Shown: positions 1 to 8,005, counted from the first letter of the stretch. The stretch: 32,897 nucleotides of DNA from Silvanigrellales bacterium (GCA_020247005.1 JADCJN010000032.1:1-32897), one strand, 5' to 3'. Translations and numbers: made by a program. Notes: generated by a model not told the origin, from the letters alone.

Positions 1-201
1 CGCAGAGGGGCTTTTCTTTTGCCCTGAGCCATCTTTCACCGTTCGGCGCAGATTTGGCGAAATGCGAAAAAATCGCATTTTCCGAATCAAGCCGCTCGGG
101 GGCTCTGGGAGCAAATTACAGAAACGGGGTTACACCAATTCGTTCACACTGGTGGGGCGATAAGGGTGGAGTTGCCCCGTCAATTCCGACCACCCCAAAA
201 T
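1..201. other. IS-derived non-coding end, no gene seen
   Basis: I see no credible gene in this stretch. It lies just downstream of the transposase relic that ends at base 202, so it probably holds the terminal part of that IS. A perfect 8-bp hairpin (60-67 with 73-80, AAATGCGA/TCGCATTT, five-A loop) is present, but it lacks a proper T run. A G-rich block followed by a C-rich block at about 150-196 contains short complementary arms (GGGTGG/CCACCC and GGGGC/GCCCC), as is common near IS termini. I could not identify the terminal inverted repeat or a target-site duplication. Confidence 0.4.
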
Positions 202-305
202 TTAGTTTAGGTTTGCCTGCCTGAATTCAGACGGACTCATCATTTTGAGCGCCTTATGAGGGTGATGTTCATTGAAAAGAGTGCTTCTCACTTCGCCGAA
301 AGTGC
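202..305 (-). pseudogene. IS3-type transposase, C-terminal relic
   Basis: Read on the minus strand, this frame encodes about 33 codons ending in a TAA at 202-204. The peptide has the C-terminal signature of IS3-family OrfB integrases: a leucine and asparagine followed by the H-P-H-K-A-L block (usually R-P-H-x-A-L), then S-P-S-E-F-R (usually T-P-x-E-F). The catalytic DDE core is missing, so the copy is dead. The frame runs into the 3' end of the lysozyme gene at about 290-305, which suggests the breakpoint lies there. The IS481 family shares this ending, so the exact family is uncertain. Confidence 0.65.
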
Positions 306-710
306 CACCATGGTGCTCTTCTTGAGCCGAAAAACTTTGCAGGCATCTTGTTTATAGCGGTAGCCGTACCACGCCCAATATCCGCTTTCTTGAAACACCT
401 TCCGCGCGCACGCCACATTCACCTTCGGGTTGAGCAGCTGCTTGCGAGTGACACCGCACTCGGAAAGCCAAATATCATTAATCTGAAAGAGCCCGGTGTC
501 GTGTGATCCGTTGCTGTTTACGTTCTTTGCCTTTGGGTTGTAAAGCGACTCGTACTTCGCGGTGCAAACCATTTTAGGAATCGCGTGCGCTGGGAATCCA
601 GCGTCCTTCAGAAGAAAAGCGACATCCTTGGGCGCGAGCTTGACCTGCGCGAAAGACGCTTGTGGGAAGGCACAAATGCAGAATGCGAGCAACGCCGCTA
701 CGGAGCGCAT
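288..710 (-). CDS. secreted c-type lysozyme-like protein
   Basis: This 140-residue exported protein probably cleaves peptidoglycan between N-acetylmuramic acid and N-acetylglucosamine. Residues 1-21 form a signal peptide ending S-F-A before Q22. The core aligns by eye, without gaps, with the catalytic region of animal c-type lysozymes. Glu54 sits in C-T-A-K-Y-E-S, and Asp71 in G-S-H-D-T-G-L-F-Q-I-N; they are 17 residues apart, as are Glu35 and Asp52 of hen lysozyme. Cys49, Cys85, Cys101 and Cys124 match hen Cys30, Cys76, Cys94 and Cys115, which form two of its four disulfides. The segment E-C-G-V followed later by C-A-R-K-V and G-Y-W-A-W resembles insect lysozymes. The start is firm: GGAGGTGAT lies six bases before the ATG. 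The closest bacterial alternative is an IagB/VirB1-type lytic transglycosylase, which shares the G-S-x-D-x-G-L-x-Q-I-N motif but not the cysteine pattern. The last few codons abut an IS relic. Confidence 0.8.
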   Translation of the reverse strand: MRSVAALLAFCICAFPQASFAQVKLAPKDVAFLLKDAGFPAHAIPKMVCTAKYESLYNPKAKNVNSNGSHDTGLFQINDIWLSECGVTRKQLLNPKVNVACARKVFQESGYWAWYGYRYKQDACKVFRLKKSTMVALSAK

Positions 711-1084
711 CCATCACCTCCTCAACAAGGGGACTCTTTGGGCTGTCGTGGCAGACGAAAGCAAACTCGCCCATGGGGTTCACTCGTTAAGCAGGAATCA
801 TGCCTCTCAGGAACAGAATCTAGCCCCAGTCAATGGCCTTTTTTCCCTCTGATATTAAAATGTTCATTCTAAAAAAAGCGCTCAGAAACTAAAGCCCCTC
901 GGTGCCACTGTCGACGACCTCGACAGTGGCTGTTTCTTTAGTCACACAAGCCAGACGTTTCCTTGCTGAATTTTACAATCGCATTAACTTGGCAAACAGC
1001 GCTCCGCAGAGGCGGACGTTTGCTCATTGCCTGCGGACGCGGGCGGGACTGTGCCGGAGAATCGTGTCGCAAGGAGGAACTGCA
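711..1084. other. 374-base divergent intergenic region
   Basis: This region separates the divergent lysozyme and OmpA-like genes. Its main content is the palindrome at 888-942, annotated separately. An A/T-rich patch at about 850-880 includes a run of seven A (T on the minus strand). Frames open on both strands between about 560 and 870 only mirror the lysozyme gene. I found no convincing -35/-10 pair; TTGCTG near 962 with TAACTT near 985 is a weak possibility for the OmpA-like gene. Confidence 0.4.
888..942. repeat. nested intergenic hairpin
   Basis: A perfect 11-bp stem (904-914 GCCACTGTCGA with 920-930 TCGACAGTGGC, loop CGACC) is enclosed by an outer 7-bp stem (888-894 ACTAAAG with 936-942 CTTTAGT). 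A T-rich stretch (TGTTTCTTT) follows the inner stem on the plus strand. It could be a terminator, but no plus-strand gene precedes it, and the minus-strand lysozyme is transcribed away from it. An RNA structure in the OmpA-like leader or a protein-binding palindrome is also possible. Confidence 0.6.
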
Positions 1085-1777
1085 ATGGAACCCATGGACA
1101 AAACAACGAAGGACACCTCATACGCTCCGCTGGAAGAGTCACGTCGGTGGCGCGTGGGCGCCATTTCCGGCTGGATCACCGCGGGTGTCCTCGCACTCGC
1201 ACTCATTCCCGCCACCTGCACGCGCGACAGAGTGGGAGACGAGTCCGCGGCTGTTACGGGCACCACGTCGGTCATTGCGCCTGTGGAAAGCATGGCAAAC
1301 CGCGATATCGATTTCTTTCGAGAGCGCGCGAAGGGCTTTATTGACCAGGGCAACGTTGAAGTCGTCGGCTCTGAAGGGCGCACAAGCATCCGTTTCCGGA
1401 GCGTCTCCTTTTTCGAGCCTGGCCAAGCGGTCCTCACGTCGGCAGGGGCCTCTGCACTCACCAACCTCATGAGCTCATTAGGCGATCTTGGGGGACGTGT
1501 GGTGTACTTCGAGGGACACGCAGACGACAGCTCCTCCTCAGGCACGTCCTACGCCTCGAATTGGGAGCTCGCGGCGGCTCGCGCAGCATCAGTGGCAAAA
1601 CTTGCCATTGAGGCTGGGCTCCAACCCAAGCAGGCCGTTGTCGTGAGCTACGGCGACACACGCCCTGCCGTGAGCTCGAGCGACGCCTCCGCGGAAGCAC
1701 TCGCACAAAACCGTAGTGTGAGTCTCTCTATAATGCCCCTATCAGGGGCCCAAGCAGACAGGTTCAGCCAACGCTAA
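1085..1777 (+). CDS. OmpA/MotB-like membrane-anchored protein
   Basis: The protein has 230 residues. A short cytoplasmic N-terminus is followed by one hydrophobic segment (about residues 21-37), which looks like an uncleaved inner-membrane anchor, and then by an OmpA-like peptidoglycan-binding domain (about 95-225). Recognisable parts are F-x-x-G-Q-A-V-L-T, the V-Y-F-E-G-H-A-D-D strand (usually E-G-H-T-D), S-N-W-E-L-A-A-A-R-A, and the Y-G-D-T-R-P ... A-Q-N-R-S-V block that contacts diaminopimelate in this family. The single anchor recalls MotB, but no MotA-like partner is nearby and the MotB plug and channel Asp are not evident. The ATG at 1085 is chosen because AAGGAGG lies a few bases upstream; the frame stays open further upstream without a good site. 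Its stop is 3 bases from that of convergent yebC. Confidence 0.75.
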   Translation: MEPMDKTTKDTSYAPLEESRRWRVGAISGWITAGVLALALIPATCTRDRVGDESAAVTGTTSVIAPVESMANRDIDFFRERAKGFIDQGNVEVVGSEGRTSIRFRSVSFFEPGQAVLTSAGASALTNLMSSLGDLGGRVVYFEGHADDSSSSGTSYASNWELAAARAASVAKLAIEAGLQPKQAVVVSYGDTRPAVSSSDASAEALAQNRSVSLSIMPLSGAQADRFSQR

Positions 1778-1780
1778 AGC

Positions 1781-2524
1781 TCAAAGCCCAAGCTTGGCGA
1801 GTTCAGCCTCAGAAATATCGAAATTGTGGAAAACGCGCTGCACATCATCGAGCTCTTCGAGCTTTTCAACGAGGTCGAGCGCTTGTTTCGCAGTGTCACC
1901 TGAAAGCGGAACGAGTGTGTCGGGGATCATTTCCAGACCCGCACGTTCGAATGTCACACCACCCGCGAGCAAGGCGTCACGCACCGAAGAAAAATCCGTG
2001 ACCTCCGTGGTGATGGAAGCGAGGCCATCTTCCACACCGACGTCTTCCGCGCCCGACTCGAGGGCAATTTCCATCAGGCGATCTTCTGTTGTTTTCGCGT
2101 TTGCAAGGTTGACGTCAATGATGCCCTTTTTCTTGAACATCCAGGCCACTGAGCCCATTTCGCCCATGTTGCCACCGCCTTTTTGAAACGCACGGCGCAC
2201 TTCAGGGTTTGTCCGGTTGCGGTTGTCAGTGAGGCACTCCACCAGAATGGCCGAGCCCGATGGACCATAGCCCTCGTACATGATTTCTTCGTAGGCCTGC
2301 CCACCCAGTTCTCCCGCGCCTTTTTTAATGGCCCGCTCGATGTTGTCTTTTGGCATGTTGTTGTCGCGTGCGCGTTCTATGGCGAGACGCAACCGGGAAT
2401 TCGAAGCAGGGTCGCTTCCGGAGCGGGCCGAAACCATAATCTCGCGTGCAAGCTTGGTGAAAATGCGCCCGCGGGCAGCGGCGCTGCTCGCCTGGCGTCC
2501 GGCAACGGTAGCGTGACGACCCAT
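1781..2524 (-). CDS. yebC: YebC/PmpR (TACO1) family regulator
   Basis: This 247-residue protein matches the usual length of the YebC/PmpR/TACO1 family. Members bind DNA or act on ribosomes to help translate difficult peptide motifs. The N-terminus M-G-R-H, the block A-R-x-G-R-I-F-T-K-L-x-R-E-I, the P-K-D-N-I-E-R-A-I-K-K-G motif, E-x-x-Y-E-G-Y-G-P-x-G, T-D-N-R-N-R-T and the G-x-M-G-E-x-G-S-V-A-W-M-F motif are all diagnostic. The start at 2524 is preferred over one six codons upstream because AAGGGAG precedes it at proper spacing. It is transcribed in the same direction as the upstream GST-like gene, 96 bases away. Confidence 0.93.
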   Translation of the reverse strand: MGRHATVAGRQASSAAARGRIFTKLAREIMVSARSGSDPASNSRLRLAIERARDNNMPKDNIERAIKKGAGELGGQAYEEIMYEGYGPSGSAILVECLTDNRNRTNPEVRRAFQKGGGNMGEMGSVAWMFKKKGIIDVNLANAKTTEDRLMEIALESGAEDVGVEDGLASITTEVTDFSSVRDALLAGGVTFERAGLEMIPDTLVPLSGDTAKQALDLVEKLEELDDVQRVFHNFDISEAELAKLGL

Positions 2525-2620
2525 ACTGTAGTCTCCCTTCATCTCTCGAGAACGCCTGTTCCTAAGCCACCTCCAGGCCCGCGCGCAAGTCAGGTTGGGC
2601 CCCTGAGGGAACCTGCGGCT

Positions 2621-3268
2621 TTAGGCCAGCCGGTTCGCGAGCGTGACGTACGCAGGGCGATCGAGACAGGCAGACAGCCAGCGTTCAACAGCCGGGTGCT
2701 TGGCACGGGGGCCGTCGAGCCTGGCAAGCATGGCCAGAATGTGTGCAGGGCCGACATCCGCGAAAGTGAAGGAGTCGGACGCCAGAAAGGTGTGAGCGCC
2801 CAAAGCTTCGGCAAGCCTGGCTTCGGTCGCTTCGAACGTTGTGCGGGCCTTTGCCAAAACGGCCTCATCGCGCGTCCCCGCGCCAAGAAAGGTCGTGTTG
2901 CGAAGCCAGGGCGAAAGCACATTGGCACCCAGAGTGATGTCGCCAATGCGATCCCATTGCATGATGCGTGCGCGTTCCTTCGGCGCCTTGGGAAGGAATG
3001 CGGAATTATGGCCGCGGGCATCGGCCATGTAAAAAACAATGGCGGAGCTTTCGCTCAACACAAAGTCACCGTCCACCAGCGTCGGAAGAGTCGCGTGCGC
3101 CCCGCAACGCTCTTTCATGGCCCGCACGGCCTCTTTCATGGCGTCGCCTTCCGCGGGCACCAGCGTTGTTTCCAAAGGTGTGGTGGGGCTATGGGCAATG
3201 CCCATTTCCGCAAAAGCCCAGTCGACCTTGCGGCACCAAGGAGAACGAGGGTGAGTGTAAAGGTGCAT
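2621..3268 (-). CDS. glutathione S-transferase-like protein
   Basis: This 215-residue cytosolic protein has a GST layout. An N-terminal thioredoxin-like domain (about 1-80) opens with L-Y-T-H-P-R-S-P-W-C-R-K-V and includes the glutathione-binding E-S-S-A-I turn near residue 65. An all-helical C-terminal domain (about 90-215) carries the N-capping F-T-F-A-D-V motif. The S-P-W-C start places Ser or Cys where the activating residue lies in beta/omega-like classes. A longer frame starts 13 codons earlier, but the ATG at 3268 has GGGAGG directly upstream. Substrate unknown; detoxification or thiol transfer is the general family role. Confidence 0.85.
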   Translation of the reverse strand: MHLYTHPRSPWCRKVDWAFAEMGIAHSPTTPLETTLVPAEGDAMKEAVRAMKERCGAHATLPTLVDGDFVLSESSAIVFYMADARGHNSAFLPKAPKERARIMQWDRIGDITLGANVLSPWLRNTTFLGAGTRDEAVLAKARTTFEATEARLAEALGAHTFLASDSFTFADVGPAHILAMLARLDGPRAKHPAVERWLSACLDRPAYVTLANRLA

Positions 3269-3446
3269 GGCAGCCTCCCAATATTGAAAACACGGTCGAT
3301 GCGTCACGATGACGAAGGGGTTCGCGCGGCAGAGTATCCGAAACGGGCGCCTTCTGCTAAAGTTGCACGTCGATGCTCACGTTTTAAGCATGAATTTTGG
3401 ACATGTGACTTTCATCTGTCTGCAGGCGGAAAAGGGGACAATTCAA

Positions 3447-4841
3447 ATGGGACTCCGCAAACCGAAGGCCAATGGCCCTGGGCGAAAGAGTGAACACGCG
3501 CAGGAAACCGGATCCGGAAATGAAGGCGCTTCACTCTCTCCAACCAACGAACGTGTCGCCGTATGCGGCGCAGTCAGAACACCCTTCGTGAAGTCGTTCG
3601 GCGTCTTCGAAACCGAAACACCGCTTTCTTTGAGCCTTCGGGTGGCCACCGAACTTCTTGCACGCACGGGCGTGAATCCGGAACACGTCAATGAAGTCGT
3701 TTGGGCCGCCACCGTGCCGCAAACGAAAAATCCAAACATCGCGCGCGACCTCATTCTTTTCTCTGGGTTGCCTCGCACGACGCCGGGCTACACGCTCAAC
3801 AAGGCCTGCGCAGGGTCGCTTCAATCGGTGACCTCGGCGGCCGACTCCATTCGCCTTGGACGCGCACAGCTCGTTCTGGCAGGGGGCGTCGAAGTGCTTT
3901 CCGACGTTCCCATCACCTACTCCGACGAGGCAAGGCGTTTCCTCACCCGAATGTCGCGTGCCAAAAGCCTGAAGGAAAAAGTGGGGTTCTTGAAGGACTT
4001 CAATCCGAAGGCCTTTCTTCCGAAACCGCCTGCGCTTGCCGAACCCTTCACGGGCCTCACCATGGGTGAGCATGGTGAAATCATGGCAGTGAAAAACGAC
4101 ATTTCCCGCGAGCGCCAAGACGAATTCGCACTCATGACACACAAACGCGCGGCCGACGCCATCGCACGTGGAGACCTGAAACCCGAAATCGTTCCCGTGT
4201 GGACGGGCCGCGATAAAAGCGTCTTCGTTGACACCGACAACATTGTGCGAGGCGACACCACTCTCGACTCTCTTGCAAAAATAAAACCTGCTTTCGACAA
4301 ACGGAATGGCACCATCACTGCGGGGAACGCGAGCGCGCTCACCGACGGCGCTTCAGCGGTTCTCCTGGCCTCCGAAGGCTATGCGAAAAAAAATGGGCTC
4401 CCCATTCTTGGCTACGTGGTGGACAGCCACACAGTGGCGGTCGACCCACGCGACCAACTTCTTATTGGGCCTTCCATCGCCGTGCCACAATTGCTCGCTC
4501 GTCATGGCCTGGGTCTCGACGACGTAGGCGTTTATGAAATTCATGAAGCCTTCGCGGCTCAGGTGCTCAGTTGCCTCGACGCCATGGCGAACGAAACATT
4601 CTGCCGGGAGCGGGCTGGGCTCGACGCGGCCTTTGGCCGCATTCCCTTCGAGAAGCTGAATCTTGACGGAGGTTCCCTTGCCTATGGTCACCCTTTCGGA
4701 GCCACCGGTGGTCGCATTGTCGGACGCGCTTTGCGAATAGCGCACAAGAAGAAAAGTCGGTACGCGGTGATTGGCATCTGCGCGGCCGGTGGCATGGGCC
4801 AAGCCATGCTCCTCGAAACGACGGGCTCGGCACAGGAATAG
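3447..4841 (+). CDS. fadI: acetyl-CoA acyltransferase FadI (thiolase)
   Basis: This enzyme performs the last step of fatty-acid beta-oxidation, cleaving 3-ketoacyl-CoA with CoA to acetyl-CoA and a shortened acyl-CoA. The 464-residue protein is a full-length thiolase with a 30-residue polar N-terminal extension. Cys121 (N-K-A-C-A-G-S) is the acyl-forming nucleophile. His366 in H-E-A-F-A-A-Q, His415 in G-H-P-F-G-A-T-G and Cys445 in C-A-A-G-G-M-G complete the active site. H-E-A-F and L-L-I-G-P-S are typical of the FadI/trifunctional-beta branch. The start at 3447 is chosen for AAAGGGG upstream and the point where homology begins. It lies 15 bases before fadJ, its expected complex partner, so the two are probably co-translated and form the alpha2beta2 complex. 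Confidence 0.93.
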   Translation: MGLRKPKANGPGRKSEHAQETGSGNEGASLSPTNERVAVCGAVRTPFVKSFGVFETETPLSLSLRVATELLARTGVNPEHVNEVVWAATVPQTKNPNIARDLILFSGLPRTTPGYTLNKACAGSLQSVTSAADSIRLGRAQLVLAGGVEVLSDVPITYSDEARRFLTRMSRAKSLKEKVGFLKDFNPKAFLPKPPALAEPFTGLTMGEHGEIMAVKNDISRERQDEFALMTHKRAADAIARGDLKPEIVPVWTGRDKSVFVDTDNIVRGDTTLDSLAKIKPAFDKRNGTITAGNASALTDGASAVLLASEGYAKKNGLPILGYVVDSHTVAVDPRDQLLIGPSIAVPQLLARHGLGLDDVGVYEIHEAFAAQVLSCLDAMANETFCRERAGLDAAFGRIPFEKLNLDGGSLAYGHPFGATGGRIVGRALRIAHKKKSRYAVIGICAAGGMGQAMLLETTGSAQE

Positions 4842-4856
4842 GAAGGGTTCGACACT

Positions 4857-7070
4857 ATGAATGCCATCGAAAACATCAAGTCTACCACAGGCACGTTGCG
4901 CTTCTCTTGGGAAAACGACGTGTGCATCATCGACTTCCACGACGAGTCGAAGTCGATGAACAGCTTCTCGCAAGAGATTCTCAAAGATCTCGATGCGGCA
5001 CTCGACGCCATTTTTGCACGGCCAAGCCTGGCGGGCGTCGTCTTCACGTCCACGAAACCCGGCGTGTTCGCTGCGGGCGTCGACGTCGGTATCTTCGACA
5101 CCCTCCGCACGAAAGAAGACGGAGCCGACGCCGCTCGCTCGTTGCAACGCCTGGGAGCCCGCTTCGCGGCTGCGCCCGTGCCCACAGTGGCAGCCATCAA
5201 TGGAACCTGCTTGGGCGGTGCGCTCGAACTTTCCCTGGCCATGCAACACCGCGTGTGTTCGACCCACCCCTCCACCCAGCTGGGGCTTCCTGAAGTGCAG
5301 TTGGGCATTTTGCCTGGCGGCGGCGGAACACAGCGCCTTCCTCGCCTCATTGGCATCGCGCCTGCCCTCGACCTCATTCTCACCGGTAAAAAAGTAGACG
5401 CGCGCAAGGCGCTCAAGCTTGGAATCGTCGAAGAAGCGGTTCCTGAAAATCAGCTCATTGCGCGTGCGGTAAAAATCGCGAAGGCCACAAAACCAGCGGC
5501 GAAAAAGAGCGGCGTGAAAATGTCGCTTGTAGGCCATTCCATGCACATGTTCTCGAGCTTTGAAAAGGGCCTCGCCGACGTCGACATCACGAAGTTCGCT
5601 CTCGAAAGTAACATGATTGGACGCTCGCTCATTGAAAAGAAGTCGCTGGAGCAAATAGAGAAAAGCACAAAGGGCTTTTATCCCGCTCCCAAAAAAGCGC
5701 TTGAAGCTGTGATGAGAGGCATTTCAAAGTCGTTGGAAGAGGGACTCGAAATCGAGGCGAAGCTGTTTGGCGAGCTCGTTGCGAGCCCCGAAAGCCGGGC
5801 GCTCGTCCACATTTTTCGCATCATGACGTCGGCCAAAAAGAACCCCTACGGCAAAGAGGCACAAGGCCAGGCGCGCAAGTTGGTCATGGAACCGCTTCTT
5901 TCCGGACGCTCTCCGGTGGGTATTCTGGGTGCGGGCCTCATGGGAAGTGGCATCGCCACGGTGCTCGCCGACAAGGGCATGCGAAGCGTCCTGCTCGACC
6001 GCGAACCCTCAGGCGTTCAACGAGGACTCAAAGGCGTTTCGAGTTACTTCGAGGACAAGGTCCGGAAGCGTCGGCTCAAGCGATTTGAGGCCCTTGCGGC
6101 TGCCTCTCGCGTGATGCCTGCGCTCGAATACAAGAGCTTGCGTGGCACCCCCATCGTCATTGAAGCCGTGTTCGAAGACGTGAAAGTGAAACACGATGTG
6201 TTGAGGCAGTGCGAAGAGTCGTTGGCCGGTGAACCTTTTATTTTCGCCACCAACACCTCCTCGCTCCCCATCGCAGACATCGCCGCGGGTGCGAAGGCGC
6301 CTTGGAACGTTGTCGGCATGCACTTCTTCTCGCCCGTGCCCAAAATGCCCCTGGTGGAAATCATCACCACAGAAAAAACCACCGACATTGCCGCTTCTGC
6401 CGTGTTTGAACTCGCATCTAAAATGGGCAAAAACATTGTCGTGGTGAAAGACGGCCCCGGCTTTTACACCACGCGCATTCTTGCGTTCCTTATTGGCGAG
6501 GCCATGAGCATCCTGGCCGAGGGAGCGAGCATTGAAGACATCGACGGCGCCCTGGAAAAGTTCGGCATGCCTGTTGGGCCCATCACTCTCCTCGACGAAG
6601 TGGGAATCGATGTCGGCAACCACATTATCTCAGTGCTTTCGAAGCCCTTTGGCGAGCGCCTAGTCATTCCTAAGGAACTCGAGGCCATTGTCGGTGAAGA
6701 CCGTCGCGGCCGGAAAAACAGCTTCGGCTTCTACACCTATTTGGAAGGCAAAAAAGACAAACCCGACAAAACCATTTACAGGCACCTGAAACATGGTCAG
6801 GAGCGGAAGCCATTCGACCGGCAGGAAATCGTCGATCGCTGCGTGTTCGCCTTCATGAACGAAGCTGCCCGATGCCTCGACGAGGGCATCATACGCTCTG
6901 CGGACGATGGTGATTTGGGCGCCGTCTTTGGTCTCGGCTTCCCACCCTTCCTCGGAGGTCCCTTCTTCTATGGGAACACGTTGGGCAGGGCTCATGTGAA
7001 AGACCGCCTCGAAACCCTCGCAAAGAAGTATGGCCCTCGGTTTGCGCCCGCAGCCTGGTGGTCGAAGTGA
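4857..7070 (+). CDS. fadJ: multifunctional beta-oxidation enzyme FadJ
   Basis: This 737-residue bifunctional protein combines enoyl-CoA hydratase and L-3-hydroxyacyl-CoA dehydrogenase, the middle two steps of beta-oxidation. The crotonase domain spans about 12-205, with catalytic Glu124 (G-A-L-E-L) and Glu146 (G-L-P-E-V-Q-L-G), and an oxyanion-hole G-V-D-V segment near 75. After a linker helix region, a Rossmann NAD-binding site starts at residue 354 (G358-A-G360-L-M-G363). N-T-S-S-L-P-I and H-F-F-S-P-V follow, the latter carrying the catalytic His. The C-terminal dehydrogenase domain is complete. GGAAGG lies before the ATG. Its stop overlaps the next start by 4 bases (GTGA). FadJ is favoured over FadB by the gene order with a FadI-type thiolase, but the distinction is by resemblance only. 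Confidence 0.93.
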   Translation: MNAIENIKSTTGTLRFSWENDVCIIDFHDESKSMNSFSQEILKDLDAALDAIFARPSLAGVVFTSTKPGVFAAGVDVGIFDTLRTKEDGADAARSLQRLGARFAAAPVPTVAAINGTCLGGALELSLAMQHRVCSTHPSTQLGLPEVQLGILPGGGGTQRLPRLIGIAPALDLILTGKKVDARKALKLGIVEEAVPENQLIARAVKIAKATKPAAKKSGVKMSLVGHSMHMFSSFEKGLADVDITKFALESNMIGRSLIEKKSLEQIEKSTKGFYPAPKKALEAVMRGISKSLEEGLEIEAKLFGELVASPESRALVHIFRIMTSAKKNPYGKEAQGQARKLVMEPLLSGRSPVGILGAGLMGSGIATVLADKGMRSVLLDREPSGVQRGLKGVSSYFEDKVRKRRLKRFEALAAASRVMPALEYKSLRGTPIVIEAVFEDVKVKHDVLRQCEESLAGEPFIFATNTSSLPIADIAAGAKAPWNVVGMHFFSPVPKMPLVEIITTEKTTDIAASAVFELASKMGKNIVVVKDGPGFYTTRILAFLIGEAMSILAEGASIEDIDGALEKFGMPVGPITLLDEVGIDVGNHIISVLSKPFGERLVIPKELEAIVGEDRRGRKNSFGFYTYLEGKKDKPDKTIYRHLKHGQERKPFDRQEIVDRCVFAFMNEAARCLDEGIIRSADDGDLGAVFGLGFPPFLGGPFFYGNTLGRAHVKDRLETLAKKYGPRFAPAAWWSK

Positions 7071-8005
7071 CGTCCCAGTCTCACGTCCAAGCGCTGGGCC
7101 CTCAGGAAGTCCTTGAGGGCCCGCTTTTCATTCTCTCTGACATCGACGGAACACTGGTTCCTCACCCCTATTTCTCGGGCATGGCGAGCTCTCAAAGGGC
7201 CCGTTATGTGGAACGCGTCGCCTCGCTTTTTTCAGATGAACGTTTCGGGCTCCTGACCGGCAGAGGTCTCACGAGTTTCGAACGTCTTCTGAGTGACGCG
7301 AACCTTTCTCGTGCGCTTCGCCCGCATTTTCTTGGTCTCGAGTTCGGTGCTCACCTTTACGCAGGCCAAGCAAACCTTTTCCAAAGCCCTGTAGCCTCAG
7401 GGGTTCATGCCGTTTTGAATGCCATTGGCGAAGCCTTTGGCCAAATGGCGTTGAAAAATCCAAACCTGGCTCCGAAGGACGATCTCTTGACGCGCATGGC
7501 TCAAGGCCGCATGGAAGGGTTCGTACTTGAACCGAAGGCTTTGATTGGGCAAGTGGAGTGGTTTTACCCTGACGCCCTCACCCAAGAGGCCTTTGGGCAC
7601 TTCCTTTCGGAGGTCGTCAACCCACTCGTTTTGAATCAACCTGATGTCGCGTTGCAGGTGTTTCCTTCTCGCATCGATGTCTTGCAGCGTGGATTTGTTC
7701 CCAAAGCGGGATTTTTGGAACGACTCCCTTCTCCCCTGCTGGGGAACGGGCTCGCCCCTCACGTCATCGCCCTGGGCGACGAACTTTACGACTCCTACAT
7801 GTTCCGTTACTTGCGCGAGGTTCACGCCCAGGGGCTTTCAGAAACAACCGCTGGGGTGCCACGAAAGTCACCGGGAAAGTCGCCGTTCGCCTCTGTTCGG
7901 TGCTATTCTGTGGGCCGTGAACTCGCCTTCACGGATGGCCGATTCGCTTCCATCGAGGAAGCCCTCACGCAGGTGGAGACATGGCTCGACGCCGACGCAC
8001 CCTGA
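7067..8005 (+). CDS. HAD-superfamily phosphatase (OtsB/Cof-like)
   Basis: The protein has 312 residues and looks like a cytosolic haloacid dehalogenase-type phosphatase. Motif I is D25-x-D27-G-T, giving the nucleophile and general acid. Motif II is probably the T of L-L-T-G-R-G. Motif III is G-D-E-L-Y-D, the metal-binding acids, with a cap domain between them. The G-L-E-F-G-A-H-L-Y strand and the layout resemble class IIB enzymes such as trehalose-6-phosphate phosphatase, mannosyl-3-phosphoglycerate phosphatase or Cof. Trehalose phosphatases normally read G-D-D-x-T-D-E at motif III, so the substrate is open. I chose GTG at 7067 because it gives a 4-base GTGA overlap with the fadJ stop; a GTG at 7058 is also possible. 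The C-terminus overlaps the next gene by 25 bases. Confidence 0.75.
   Translation: MTSQSHVQALGPQEVLEGPLFILSDIDGTLVPHPYFSGMASSQRARYVERVASLFSDERFGLLTGRGLTSFERLLSDANLSRALRPHFLGLEFGAHLYAGQANLFQSPVASGVHAVLNAIGEAFGQMALKNPNLAPKDDLLTRMAQGRMEGFVLEPKALIGQVEWFYPDALTQEAFGHFLSEVVNPLVLNQPDVALQVFPSRIDVLQRGFVPKAGFLERLPSPLLGNGLAPHVIALGDELYDSYMFRYLREVHAQGLSETTAGVPRKSPGKSPFASVRCYSVGRELAFTDGRFASIEEALTQVETWLDADAP

Noticed and set aside
901-945. Intrinsic terminator for a plus-strand gene
   Set aside because: The hairpin is good and a T-rich stretch follows, but no supported plus-strand gene precedes it, so I list it only as a structured palindrome.
1085-1777. Flagellar stator protein MotB
   Set aside because: The single anchor and OmpA-like domain fit, but the MotB channel Asp and a neighbouring motA are not seen.
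2183-3493. A plus-strand open frame of 436 codons
   Set aside because: It is opposite yebC and the GST-like gene, both well supported, and its composition is that of a mirror frame.
4353-5654. A minus-strand open frame of 433 codons
   Set aside because: It mirrors fadI and fadJ, crosses their junction and shows no recognisable motif or ribosome site.
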